64,000 nt of DNA from Arenibacter sp. ARW7G5Y1. Its GTDB lineage: Bacteria > Bacteroidota > Bacteroidia > Flavobacteriales > Flavobacteriaceae. The stretch covers positions 31,965 through 95,964 of the forward strand of contig NZ_QJJZ01000017.1 of NCBI RefSeq assembly GCF_003201775.1, in the 5' to 3' direction. This document shows, one piece after another, positions 9,162-18,740 of this stretch. Position 1 is the stretch's first letter. Each line of letters begins with the position of its first letter. A program made the translations under genes and the position numbers. The notes under the pieces were generated by a model. The model saw nothing but the letters and a program-made list of their open reading frames with translations. It was not told the DNA's origin and did no database searches.

Positions 9162-9521
9162 AAAGACCGGGCACTAAAGGTCTATGCCTATCTTGAATTT
9201 GGAAAGGAATTTTTCAACTTACATGATTTTGGTCAGCAATTCCGGGTGGACAACAATCCTATAAACGATGCTGTTTTTCCTTTCTGGGAAAAAATTGTTT
9301 CATGTTTTAAACTGGCAGGAAGAATGGTGGAATCGGCATAACGCAACGTAGATTAAGAGCATTATACAATAGGGATATTGAACGGAACATTATAAAGGAC
9401 AGACCACCCGTTCAAGACCTAAAGGATTTCAAAACTAAAGGGCAAGGGTATTAAAAAGGCATTGTACTATGATCAGGTAAGCAAAATCATCAAATTCGAT
9501 GTATCCAAATATACGGTATGA
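9162..9521 (+). pseudogene. Frameshifted gene remnant, unrecognised
   Basis: Three consecutive plus-strand frames read as protein: 9162-9341 (RALKVYAYLEFGKEFFNLHD, then INDAVFPFWEKIVSCFKL), 9323-9454 in a second frame (ITQRRLRALYNRDIERNI, PPVQDLKDFKTKGQGY), and 9453-9521 back in the first frame (KALYYDQVSKIIKFDVSKYT). A single gene broken by two compensating frameshifts explains this best. No start codon is present, so the 5' end is gone. I could not name the family. Confidence 0.5.
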
Positions 9522-9723
9522 TTGAGCTTTCTTTAATAAAAATCTTTATTCTAGTTTCTCCAAGGATCAATACCCTTAACTCTTTGAACCCGAATAAAGA
9601 CAACCTTCTTAAACTCATAATGTACAAATAACACCCTTGATGGATTGCATATTTTAATATATTCAGAAATCTGAATCGGAAGGAACAACTGCTATTAGTT
9701 TATTTGCCTTTTACAATTTTGAA

Positions 9724-9764
9724 ATAAAAAAATAGAGGCTGTTTTCACATAAACAGCCTCTATT
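9724..9764 (-). terminator. Terminator of the first SusC/D operon
   Basis: A perfect 14-bp stem (9731-9744 with 9751-9764, loop TCACAT) lies 45 bases after the stop of the discoidin lipoprotein gene. On the minus strand it is followed by seven T residues. This is a textbook intrinsic terminator closing the leftward operon. Confidence 0.88.
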
Positions 9765-9808
9765 ATAACTAACTAAATATTAACGACCAAATGATTATTT
9801 TTTAAGCT

Positions 9809-10744
9809 TTAATAAATCTCTACTTCACCTATTTCAAGAAACTGCGCATCAGTTGAGTCGAATTGTATGCGAACATACCTTCCCATAACGTTAATATCTG
9901 TTAGTTTAGTTGGATGACCCGCAATTGAGGTTTGAAAAATATCGGTAACACCTGGCTGAGATTGAATTGCAGCAACGCTATTATCTGTAAATGGTTCTTC
10001 AGAAATAAATACATGATAATTAGTTAAGAGTTCACTACAACAATCGGTTCTATTATAAATATTTATCTGTCTGATAGAATAAATATCCTCCAAATCCACC
10101 TCCCACCAACTATCTACACCAACTGGATCAGCCGTGTGGACAATGTTGGGATAATTTGAATTTGTACTTCCATCATTTGCCGTAGCGGCAAAAGTGCCAT
10201 AAGCTTCACTAGAGGCCCTAGAGGGCTTATGTAAAGCTAAATTGGGAGAGTTATCCCTGACTAAAAAATCTAAAAATAGTACAGCGTTATAATCGAACCC
10301 ATCTTCACCCAAATTGTCATAAGTAAATTTAAATGTAATAGGGTAACTTTCGCCTATACCAACTCCAAGATCGCCGACTGTTGAGCTAAATGTTGCTTCA
10401 TATAAACCGTTCACCTCCGTAAAATTGTTAATGGTTTCAATAACCTCATTGTTATTAATGACCTCTATATTCAGGAGTTTAGATTCAGCAGCTAGTGTTA
10501 AATCAATAGGACCGGTAAAAAAATCCTCTTTTTGTGGGTCGTATTCCAACGCTGCCAATTCCTCAGTTGTATAATCAACTCCTGTACTAGGATTAACATG
10601 CGATAAAAAAAGTTGATCTTTTCCTTTAAGTCGATTATCAATTTTAATTTGATAATCGAGCTCTTTTTCACAACCCATAATTACTAGAGATAGCACAACG
10701 AATATTGATAGTATATTTTTCATTTTGAACATTTTTAATTTCAT
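9809..10744 (-). CDS. PUL-associated lipoprotein with C-terminal F5/8 type C (discoidin) domain
   Basis: The last gene of the first SusC/D operon encodes about 311 residues. A lipoprotein signal ends in LVIMGC. The N-terminal half (CEKELDYQIKIDNRLKG to about residue 165) resembles the Ig-like DUF1735 type found in surface glycan-binding lipoproteins. The C-terminal half (NLALHKPSRASS onward, with WWEVDLEDIYSIRQINIYNR and GRYVRIQF) is an F5/8 type C sugar-binding domain. I infer a surface glycan-binding protein working with SusD. The start chosen at 10744 leaves eight bases after the susD stop. An upstream ATG at 10759 overlaps that stop and would give translational coupling. Confidence 0.85.
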   Translation of the reverse strand: MKLKMFKMKNILSIFVVLSLVIMGCEKELDYQIKIDNRLKGKDQLFLSHVNPSTGVDYTTEELAALEYDPQKEDFFTGPIDLTLAAESKLLNIEVINNNEVIETINNFTEVNGLYEATFSSTVGDLGVGIGESYPITFKFTYDNLGEDGFDYNAVLFLDFLVRDNSPNLALHKPSRASSEAYGTFAATANDGSTNSNYPNIVHTADPVGVDSWWEVDLEDIYSIRQINIYNRTDCCSELLTNYHVFISEEPFTDNSVAAIQSQPGVTDIFQTSIAGHPTKLTDINVMGRYVRIQFDSTDAQFLEIGEVEIY

Positions 10745-10752
10745 TTTATTAT

Positions 10753-12402
10753 TTACCATCCTGGGTTTTGGGGTAAAAGATTTGGATTTAACTGAATCTG
10801 CTCAACGGGTACAGGAAACAAATAAAGTTTATCATCCCATGATCTTCGAATAGCATCATCAGCAATTGTAAATCCATCACTATCAACCTGAATAGTTTTA
10901 ACATCATTAGGAGGGGAATTTTCATATTCCGTACCTGTATATTTCACACCTAATAAGTTTACAGGAAGTTTGTTTTCTGCTTGTTTCCATCTTCTTAAAT
11001 CATTAAACCTAAATCCTTCAAAAGCTAACTCCACAGTTCTTTCGTTCCTAATTTGTTCGAGCATACTCAAATTATAACTATTTACCAAACTGTTTGTAAG
11101 ATGAGCCACCCCAACACGGTCTCTTAATTTATTAATAGTCAAATTCAAGTCTGAATCAGAAATGCTCCCATTTTTCTCATACAAAGCTTCTGCATGATTT
11201 AGTAAAACCTCCGCATACCTAAAAGCCATATAATCGTTATACGCTTTTCCCAATTGAGCTTCCGAATTATCCGAGACAAATTTAAAGGGCATATACCCAC
11301 TAGGTGTACTTTCATTGGTTCCCCCAATACTCGGTATAAAAGTTCTCAAACCTAAATAATCAAATTCTGTTCCAGGCACTAACATTGTTTGGGCCATCCT
11401 CGGATCCCTGTTCTCAAATTCAGATGTCATTAAATCATAACCTTGAAACAAAGGGGAAACACTTATAGGTAAGCCATCTGAACAAACATACATATCTGCC
11501 AATTGTTTTGTTGGCGCATTATAGAATGTCATTACTAATCTTGTGGTATTATGGAAAATTTCTAAATCGCGATTATACCGTCTGGCTAAAATTGACTCTT
11601 TACTACCTTCACCCTCTTCTAAAAACAAAAATCTATATGCCGAATTTGTCGAACTTCCAGTATAAAGTTCATATTCCCCAGATTCTATTAACTTTTGAGA
11701 GGCATCAATGGACAGACTAAAATAAGCGTTGGAATCACCTCCTCCATGGTATTTTGACCATGTCCCTTCAAATAAAAATACTCTAGACTTCAACGCCAAA
11801 GCGGCCCCCTTTGTCACCCTTCCCTTTTCACTTGAAACCAATTCGCTTTCTAAAGGCAAATGTGCAATCGCCCAATCAAGATCCTCCAATATATAGTCAA
11901 CAACTTCGGCTCTTGGCGCCCTTGGGGCATCCAATTCTTCAGAGTCTAAATCTAGAGCCCTTTTTACCAAAGGAACATCACCAAATGTGCTTACCAGATT
12001 ATGATAAGTCATTGCTCTAAAAAAACGTGCTTCAGCCGCATATCTCTCAATATCTGATTGTATATCCAATGCACTTTCATAACGTTCAATTAATCTAGTT
12101 GCCCCTCTAATAGTAGCGTATTGACCACTCCATCCCGGGCCATTTTCAATAATCAAAGACCCATTGCTTATGGTGTTGGAACTTCCTCCAACAGCAATAT
12201 CGGAATCTTGATCATAACCTCCGCTCGCTCCAGGCAAACCGCCATAAAAAGCGTTAGCGGCTTTTTCAAAATCACTAGGAACCTTCCAGAAAGAACCATC
12301 GGAAACTTGATCCAAGGGATACAAATTCAATTCCTTATCACAACTCATCATGAATGCCAATACGGCAAACAATGCTATTATTTTTGTCAGTCTTTTTTTC
12401 AT
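10753..12402 (-). CDS. SusD/RagB-family nutrient-binding outer-membrane lipoprotein
   Basis: A 549-residue SusD homolog that captures glycan on the cell surface and hands it to the SusC channel encoded just upstream (gap of 10 bases). It has a lipoprotein signal ending in LAFMMSC and the family's N-terminal start DKELNLYPLDQVSDGSFW. The helical TPR-like middle contains AAEARFFRAMTYHNLV and KGAALALKSRVFLF. The C terminus has AEVLLNHAEALYE, IRNERTVELAFEGFRFNDLRRWK and the closing LFPVPVEQIQLNPNLLPQNPGW, all hallmark SusD blocks. Length is normal. With the neighbouring GH20 gene, its ligand probably contains N-acetylhexosamine, which is inference. Confidence 0.95.
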   Translation of the reverse strand: MKKRLTKIIALFAVLAFMMSCDKELNLYPLDQVSDGSFWKVPSDFEKAANAFYGGLPGASGGYDQDSDIAVGGSSNTISNGSLIIENGPGWSGQYATIRGATRLIERYESALDIQSDIERYAAEARFFRAMTYHNLVSTFGDVPLVKRALDLDSEELDAPRAPRAEVVDYILEDLDWAIAHLPLESELVSSEKGRVTKGAALALKSRVFLFEGTWSKYHGGGDSNAYFSLSIDASQKLIESGEYELYTGSSTNSAYRFLFLEEGEGSKESILARRYNRDLEIFHNTTRLVMTFYNAPTKQLADMYVCSDGLPISVSPLFQGYDLMTSEFENRDPRMAQTMLVPGTEFDYLGLRTFIPSIGGTNESTPSGYMPFKFVSDNSEAQLGKAYNDYMAFRYAEVLLNHAEALYEKNGSISDSDLNLTINKLRDRVGVAHLTNSLVNSYNLSMLEQIRNERTVELAFEGFRFNDLRRWKQAENKLPVNLLGVKYTGTEYENSPPNDVKTIQVDSDGFTIADDAIRRSWDDKLYLFPVPVEQIQLNPNLLPQNPGW

Positions 12403-12412
12403 TTCTCCTTTA

Positions 12413-15400
12413 TTAAAAAGTTAAGTTTAAACCAAGTGAATATCTTTTCGTAAATGGATAAAACACATCTGAACCATTGGTGTTTTCTGCATCATATCCT
12501 CCAGTCATACTATCTATAGTAAATAAATCTTCCCCACTGAAATAAATTCTAAGCTTGCTAATATTTAGTTTCTCCAGTACCTCTTGCGGCAGAGAATATC
12601 CAAGGGTAATGTTCTTAAATCGTGCATAAGCACCGTTAACCCTAGTGTTTTCTGAAGTTCTGTAATTCCAATATCTAGTGCCTCCTGTAGTAAGTCTTGG
12701 ATATTTGGCTCCTTGATTATCTGGTTGCCAAGTATTTCCGTAGAATCTTTTTAAAGGTTGCCACCATGGCTGCTCAAAAGGAATAGCAAATGCACCCTCA
12801 TAGAATACAGATCTTTTTCCAACCCCTTGAATGAAAGTACTAAAATCAAAATCCTTGTATTTTACAGATAAATTAAACCCAAAACTATATCTAGGTGCAT
12901 TGGTTCCTAAATCAACAACATCTCCATCATTTCCCTGATCGTCATATAGTGAAATTTTTCCATCGCCATTTATATCTTTATATCTCGCATCGCCCACTTG
13001 TATGTCATTAGGAATACCTGTTAATTTTTTATATTCATTTAATTCAACTTGATTTTGAATAATTCCATCCCAAACATATCCCCATATTGTGCCTAATGCG
13101 TACCCCTCTCTAGTACTGCTAATCAAGTCTCTTCCATCTAGATCTACCAGGATGTTGGTGTTGTCACTCAAATATCCACTAATACCATAAGAAAAATCAG
13201 TAGACAAAGCCTCTGCCCATTTCAAACTAAATTCAAATCCTTTCGTCTCTAGACTTCCAATGTTTTTGGCTGGAGGAGAACCTCCTAAAACTGAAGGTAA
13301 ATTAACCCCCAATAACATATTGTTATTATTTTTTTTATAAACGTCTAATGAACCCGATAATCTGGAACCTAAAAAAGCAAAATCAAGTCCTAAATTAGCG
13401 GTTTCCAAATCTTCCCATGTTCTAGATTGAGAAACCAAACCAGCTTCTGTGGCGCTTTGAGCCCTTTCTCCATTACCAAAGGGATATACCCCACCAATAT
13501 TTATGAGTGCTATATAATCATATAGATTGGCTGAATTTAAATTTTGATTACCTGTAGTACCATATGAAGCCCTTATTTTTAAGAAATCAAATGTGTTTAA
13601 TTTTTTTATAAACCTTTCTTCGGAAGCTATCCAGTTCAAAGAAAGCCCCCCAAAATCACCCCATCTTTTTTCCGGTGAAAATACAGAGGTCCCATCTCTA
13701 CGATAGTTAATTTCTGCTACGTACTTCGAATCAAGAACATACGTTAATCTTCCAAAATAAGATCGAATGGCCCACTGATTTGCATTAGAACTATTTAGCA
13801 TATTCTCGGTACTGCCTAGATTTAGACTAAGTACTTCTGTTTGGGAAAAATTATCCCTACTGGCCCAAAAACTTTTGTTTTCATTTTCTTCATGACTCGT
13901 ACCTCCCATTAAACTAATATCATGCTTCCCTGCAAATATTTTATGGTAGTCAAAATACAATGAGAAATTTTTATAAGTTGAATTTTGGTTCCAATATTGC
14001 AATTCAGTTTTGCTCTGAGAAAAGCCTGCCGGCGTACCATTATAATTAGTTCTAGGCACTATATTCCTAAAGTGCTCGTCATTTCCAATTCTTCTATTTA
14101 TTGCTGCTTGACTTTGCAGTTTTAAATCCTTGAATATTTTATAACTTAGCTTAAAATTACCATCCAGATTTTCTCTAATACGTGTAGATTTACCAGGGTC
14201 TTTACTTGCCCATTGTTTTGGGTTTTCAAAACCCCATTGTTCACCATAGGTATCTCCACTTAAAGTATAGACTGGAAACCATGTAAACATTTTGTTTCTT
14301 AGAGCAAATACGTTGCTCGAACCTCTTGGACCTTCCAATGTTCTAGAACGACTGTAAGAAATTTTAGATTCAAGACGTAGGTGATCAGTAATATCGTAAC
14401 CATGATTTAATCTTAAATTATAGCGTTCATCAGAATCCCAACCATCACTTAATATACCATCAACTCTTGTATACCCAAAAGATGTTGAATAATCTGAACG
14501 GTCTCCTCCACCATCAATGGAAATATTGTGATTTGTTTGAATACCGTCATCAAAGAGTATTGAATCCCAATCTACATCTTCATAAAACAAATAGGCATTG
14601 CCTCCAATGTCGTCGGGCTCTGCTTTAGCATCAATTTTAGCTAAAACTTCCTCCAAGGTACCTCCCCCTGCAAATTGAGGTATCGATCCAGAAGCCAATT
14701 TTGCTTCCCAATCCATTTCTACCCATTGTTTTATATTAACTCTTTCCGTTAAGTTTGAAACAACATTTGTGGAATAATTGGTAGTATAAGAAAATCTAAT
14801 TTTTTTATTTTTTTTACCAGTTTTAGTAGTGATTAATAAAACCCCTCCTGCCGCTCGGGCTCCGTAAATGGAAGCCGAAGCATCTTTCAACAAAGTAGTC
14901 GATTCAATATCATTAGGGTTTAAGAGGTTAAGATCTCCTTCTGTACCATCAATTAACACTAAAGGACTATTACCTCCGTTTATGGAGGTTAAACCTCTAA
15001 CATTTAGCGCATAACCTTCCCCTCCTGGTGTTCCACTACTCCTTGTTACAGTAAGGCCGGGCATAACTCCTTGCAGGCCGTTCAACACATTTGTAACTGG
15101 ACGATTTTCTAAAACTTCACCAGAAATTTGTTCTATAGATCCTGCAATCGATTTTTTGGTTCGTTCTCCGTATCCAATCACTACTGCTTCATCCAAATTA
15201 GCAATATCTTCTTCCATAGTTATAGTGACACTTGATTGTCCGTTCACCTCAACTTCTTGTGTTACAAATCCTAGATAAGAAATCACTAAAATAGCATCCT
15301 TACTAGCTAAATCAATTTGGAACTCACCTTCAAAATCAGCTTGAACTCCGTTAGTAGTGCCCTTCTCCAAAATACTTGCACCAGGCAACGGGACGCCAAA

Positions 15401-15610
15401 AGCGTCCATAACTACTCCATTAATTATATGTTGCAACTTTGAATTGACTTCAATTCCCTTTTTATTTAAGTTATTGACTATGCCTGGATTGGTGACATTG
15501 GCATGGGCACTGAGAATGATTGTTAAAATAAAACATTCTGTGAGCATAATTTTTAGATTCAGTTTCCGGGTTAAAGGAGGATTTAATCCTTTGCGATAAA
15601 AAAATTTCAT
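12413..15610 (-). CDS. SusC/RagA-family TonB-dependent outer-membrane transporter
   Basis: A 1,065-residue TonB-dependent channel importing oligosaccharides across the outer membrane. After a signal peptide (IMLTECFILTIILSAHA) comes a carboxypeptidase-regulatory-like domain (about residues 62-135: GVVMDAFGVPLPGASILEKG, ILVISYLGFVTQEV). Then come the AVVIGYGE junction, the plug with SIEQISGEVLENRPVTNVL, GGNSPLVLIDG and the SusC signature LLKDASASIYGARAAGGVLLITTK, and the barrel. It lacks the STN domain present in the second SusC of the window, matching AraC-type rather than sigma/anti-sigma control. The C terminus (RYSLGLNLTF) ends in aromatic Phe as outer-membrane barrels do. Confidence 0.95.
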   Translation of the reverse strand: MKFFYRKGLNPPLTRKLNLKIMLTECFILTIILSAHANVTNPGIVNNLNKKGIEVNSKLQHIINGVVMDAFGVPLPGASILEKGTTNGVQADFEGEFQIDLASKDAILVISYLGFVTQEVEVNGQSSVTITMEEDIANLDEAVVIGYGERTKKSIAGSIEQISGEVLENRPVTNVLNGLQGVMPGLTVTRSSGTPGGEGYALNVRGLTSINGGNSPLVLIDGTEGDLNLLNPNDIESTTLLKDASASIYGARAAGGVLLITTKTGKKNKKIRFSYTTNYSTNVVSNLTERVNIKQWVEMDWEAKLASGSIPQFAGGGTLEEVLAKIDAKAEPDDIGGNAYLFYEDVDWDSILFDDGIQTNHNISIDGGGDRSDYSTSFGYTRVDGILSDGWDSDERYNLRLNHGYDITDHLRLESKISYSRSRTLEGPRGSSNVFALRNKMFTWFPVYTLSGDTYGEQWGFENPKQWASKDPGKSTRIRENLDGNFKLSYKIFKDLKLQSQAAINRRIGNDEHFRNIVPRTNYNGTPAGFSQSKTELQYWNQNSTYKNFSLYFDYHKIFAGKHDISLMGGTSHEENENKSFWASRDNFSQTEVLSLNLGSTENMLNSSNANQWAIRSYFGRLTYVLDSKYVAEINYRRDGTSVFSPEKRWGDFGGLSLNWIASEERFIKKLNTFDFLKIRASYGTTGNQNLNSANLYDYIALINIGGVYPFGNGERAQSATEAGLVSQSRTWEDLETANLGLDFAFLGSRLSGSLDVYKKNNNNMLLGVNLPSVLGGSPPAKNIGSLETKGFEFSLKWAEALSTDFSYGISGYLSDNTNILVDLDGRDLISSTREGYALGTIWGYVWDGIIQNQVELNEYKKLTGIPNDIQVGDARYKDINGDGKISLYDDQGNDGDVVDLGTNAPRYSFGFNLSVKYKDFDFSTFIQGVGKRSVFYEGAFAIPFEQPWWQPLKRFYGNTWQPDNQGAKYPRLTTGGTRYWNYRTSENTRVNGAYARFKNITLGYSLPQEVLEKLNISKLRIYFSGEDLFTIDSMTGGYDAENTNGSDVFYPFTKRYSLGLNLTF

Positions 15611-16071
15611 AATTTGTATTTTGGTTTATTATTCAACTTTGTTTACTTCCAACATTTAACTAAATCTCTCAAAAAATTGATTTGAATTCGTCCGAGATCT
15701 ACCGTTATAAGTCGCACGAAACCTCTTTATATTTCCTTCAAGACCACCCCTTCCCTTTCAAGAAGTGAAATCCCTATTTTCAAATTTGCAATGATCTACT
15801 TGGTTACTTCAAAATGGGTAAAGACATATCCTTCCATGTAATTTTGGTATATACCTCAACCAGCATGAAACATCTTCTTTCTGGAAATGTTTTTAAATTA
15901 GATCAACATTTTCCATAACCATTTGATGCCATTCAGTTATAAAAAAATCATCCAAGGGAAATCAAAAAAGTATTGTCTATTTTTATCTCCCTTTTTCTAG
16001 TTTTGGAATCTTATTTTGAGAGTTATTTCTTCCTAAAAAATGGTTCGTAGTAATGTTATTTTGCTTTGTGA
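15611..16071. other. GH20-susC spacer
   Basis: About 460 bases between GH20 and susC, which point the same way. The spacer is AT-rich and has no coding-like frame that I can defend. Its length suggests that susC has its own promoter or a long leader. I found no clear TTTG / TANNTTTG pair on the minus strand. Confidence 0.4.
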
Positions 16072-18408
16072 TTAGTTTAGAATTAATTCATCAATTGCTA
16101 TAATGCTACTACTGCCTGCCATGTGATGCCCTTTTGGTATTGGAGACGGCGTTTTTACTTTGATTTTAATACTCTTTACTTTGTTTTTCGATAATGGTAT
16201 ACGGTATTCAACCTTATTTCTTCCCTGTATCCCAGCTTCAGGCATGTACATGTTGCCCAAGGGGGTATAGTTAAAATCATCTATGGAGCCCGATACCTCG
16301 ACTTCTGTTGGAGCATAAATTCCGGATATGGTATACCTAAGGGCCTCAAATTTCAGTTCGTCCAAGGCTGTTATAGAGTCAAGGTATATAACCACTTCTG
16401 CATTATTTGATAAATATTGCCAAGATGGATCTTCCTGTTTTAGCCTCCCGTAGTTCAAATCGGTCAACTTGAGCAATTCCTGGGTATTATCGTTAGAATG
16501 GTCCAGGACTTTAGCTCCAGCAGCTAAATGAACAGGGAATTTTAAATTGGAAATATAGCCAACTGGCTTATCCTTTTTAAAGGCTCTTGCCTTTACATCT
16601 TTAGTTTTGTCTATTATAAATGTTCCTTCATATTTTAAAGATTGTTTAGTGGGGGTAGTACCGTCCAGAGTATATCGAATATCGAGCCCATTGACTTCCG
16701 TTTTTAATGAGATATTGATATTTTTCCCATTGCCTTCGTGGTCTATCCATGGACTGAACGCACTAACAGCATACCTAATATTTTTGGTGTCCATTCTTTC
16801 AAATTGTTTCAAAAGTCTATCGCTGAAATCATCCCAATCTTTTTCTGAATGTTCTGTCCAAGCATTTTCTGCAATTGCAAAGAGTCTGGGAAATGTCATG
16901 TAGGTAAGCTTACCCCAATCACTTATGGATTCTGTCCACATATTTGCCTGGGTTCCTTTAATTAGTTGTGCCTCTTGCGCTGTGAGACTATCGGGAACAA
17001 CCTTATAATTATAGGAAGTTGACAATAAAAGTTCTGAGTATCCCAAATTTGGTTCCAAGTCATCATGCCCTTGTTTTAGGTCTATATAACAAAAATTTGA
17101 CGGGGTCATTATTACTTCGTGCCCCGATTTGACTGCACTAATTCCACCCAGCTCACCTCTCCAGCTCATTACAGTGGCATTTGGAGCTAATCCTCCTTCA
17201 TGAATTTCATCCCAACCAATCATTTTGCGACCTCTGGCATTAATAATTTCCTCCATGCGCTTAATAAAATAACTTTGCAGTTCCGCTTCATTTTTCAGGC
17301 CTTCTTTTAAGATTTTTTGTTGAGCATCAGGATCAACCCGCCATTGCTCTTTATTGCATTCGTCGCCACCTATATGTATATAATCAAAGGGAAACAGGTC
17401 CATCACTTCATTTAACATATTTTCCGCAAACTCATAGGTTTCTTCCTTTCCAGGGTTTAGTGTATTATTTCTTACCACTCCACCGGTGGCAACAGTGTAT
17501 TCGGCATTGACACATCCTAATTCTGGATAGGAGGCCACAATGGCTTGGGAATGACCAGGCATGTCAATTTCCGGGATTACCTCTATGTATCGATCCTTTG
17601 CATAAGAAATAATTTCCTTAATGTCATCTTGTGTATAGAACCCGCCATATGTAGCTTTTTCACCTTGTTTCTGCCTTGGTCGTCCAAACCAATTGGAGAT
17701 TGTTTCATCCGTAACATTGTAATCAACTCTCCATGACCCAACCTCTGTAAGTTTTGGAAAACTTTTAATTTCTATACGCCACCCTTGATCATCTGTCAAA
17801 TGCCAATGAAAACGGTTTAATTTTGATTCGGCCATAAAATCAATAACCGCCTTTACCTGTTCCACGTCAAAAAAATGACGGGAAACATCCAGCATATAAC
17901 CTCTCCATTCAAACTTTGGCCTATCTTTAATATATACTACAGGTATACCCCATCTAATAGGCTTATTTAAGTCTTTACCAAAAAACTCCACAGGGAACAA
18001 TTGTTTCATACTCTCCATAGCATAGAAAAAACCTGGACCGGATGCTGCTTTCACCTCAATTTTTCCATTCATAACATTCAAAACATATGCTTCAGCAGGC
18101 AAAGAGGAATCAGTAATAAAATTTATGTCTCCATTATTTGAGATGGATACGATTGGTTTCCAACCAGAAAGCTTCTTAAACCTAGTTAAAATCCTATCAA
18201 CAATTTTCAGTTGCTCTTCATTTTCCACTGCTATTTTTGTATTTGAATCAAACTCAAAATACCCCTCTCCAATAACTTGTTCTTGCGGTTTTGGAATAAC
18301 AGCAACTTCACCTACTCTCAACTCCTTATCCGTACAAGAGATAAATAAAAACAGGTAGATAAAGCAATTTTTTAAAGCCTTTATAAGGTCAACTTCTTTA
18401 CCACACAT
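16072..18408 (-). CDS. GH20 beta-N-acetylhexosaminidase (lipoprotein)
   Basis: A 778-residue exo-enzyme releasing terminal GlcNAc or GalNAc by substrate-assisted catalysis. A lipoprotein signal ends in LFLFISC (Cys25). The GH20b domain (about 35-160) precedes the GH20 barrel: WRGYMLDVSRHFFDVEQVK near 168, LNRFHWHLTDDQGWRIEI near 197, PEIDMPGH at 279, and the catalytic pair Asp349-Glu350 in IHIGGDEC. VMSWRGELGG and ANMWTE follow. The last ~200 residues contain a chitobiase-type domain (LDIRYTLDGTTPTKQSLKYEG) and a beta-sandwich that may bind sugar. It is the first gene of the first PUL and diverges from an araC gene, sharing a 330-base control region. Confidence 0.95.
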   Translation of the reverse strand: MCGKEVDLIKALKNCFIYLFLFISCTDKELRVGEVAVIPKPQEQVIGEGYFEFDSNTKIAVENEEQLKIVDRILTRFKKLSGWKPIVSISNNGDINFITDSSLPAEAYVLNVMNGKIEVKAASGPGFFYAMESMKQLFPVEFFGKDLNKPIRWGIPVVYIKDRPKFEWRGYMLDVSRHFFDVEQVKAVIDFMAESKLNRFHWHLTDDQGWRIEIKSFPKLTEVGSWRVDYNVTDETISNWFGRPRQKQGEKATYGGFYTQDDIKEIISYAKDRYIEVIPEIDMPGHSQAIVASYPELGCVNAEYTVATGGVVRNNTLNPGKEETYEFAENMLNEVMDLFPFDYIHIGGDECNKEQWRVDPDAQQKILKEGLKNEAELQSYFIKRMEEIINARGRKMIGWDEIHEGGLAPNATVMSWRGELGGISAVKSGHEVIMTPSNFCYIDLKQGHDDLEPNLGYSELLLSTSYNYKVVPDSLTAQEAQLIKGTQANMWTESISDWGKLTYMTFPRLFAIAENAWTEHSEKDWDDFSDRLLKQFERMDTKNIRYAVSAFSPWIDHEGNGKNINISLKTEVNGLDIRYTLDGTTPTKQSLKYEGTFIIDKTKDVKARAFKKDKPVGYISNLKFPVHLAAGAKVLDHSNDNTQELLKLTDLNYGRLKQEDPSWQYLSNNAEVVIYLDSITALDELKFEALRYTISGIYAPTEVEVSGSIDDFNYTPLGNMYMPEAGIQGRNKVEYRIPLSKNKVKSIKIKVKTPSPIPKGHHMAGSSSIIAIDELILN

Positions 18409-18740
18409 AAAATTTATTTATAAACTGTTATTTTTTAATGAAATGGTCAGGGTTAATCCCGTTATCTATTAAATAGTCCTTCTTGAACTATCAAAATCAC
18501 ACTAAACCCTAATTTCATCCAAACTTTGATTATGGAAGGTTCTTTTAATAATATGCTCACTTCCGTAATAATATTTCAGTGTAAAACTAGAAGGAAACCA
18601 AAGTGCTATCTACTAAAATTATTTCCAATTATGATACGATTTTTGCAAATAGATTGATTATATCTAAATATTATGGCATTATACTTGGTGAATTAAGTAT
18701 ATTGTGTTAGATTTTTAAAACTAAACTTGGAAGGCAAAAA
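18409..18740. promoter_or_regulatory. Divergent control region between GH20 and araC
   Basis: 332 bases separate the leftward GH20 gene from the rightward AraC regulator. This region must carry promoters for both and is the expected place for regulator binding. It contains the 70-base element that recurs upstream of the symporter gene (annotated separately). Confidence 0.6.
18558..18650. promoter_or_regulatory. Shared upstream element, copy A
   Basis: The 70 bases 18581-18650 align without gaps to 28509-28578; I count 54 identical positions. Conserved blocks are GTAAAACTAGAAGGA, TATCTACT, ATTATGAT and ATTTTTGCAA. Both copies are also preceded by CACTTCC (18558-18564 here). Copy A lies upstream of both GH20 (leftward) and araC (rightward). 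The likeliest role is the operator/promoter recognised by the adjacent AraC protein. Confidence 0.6.
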
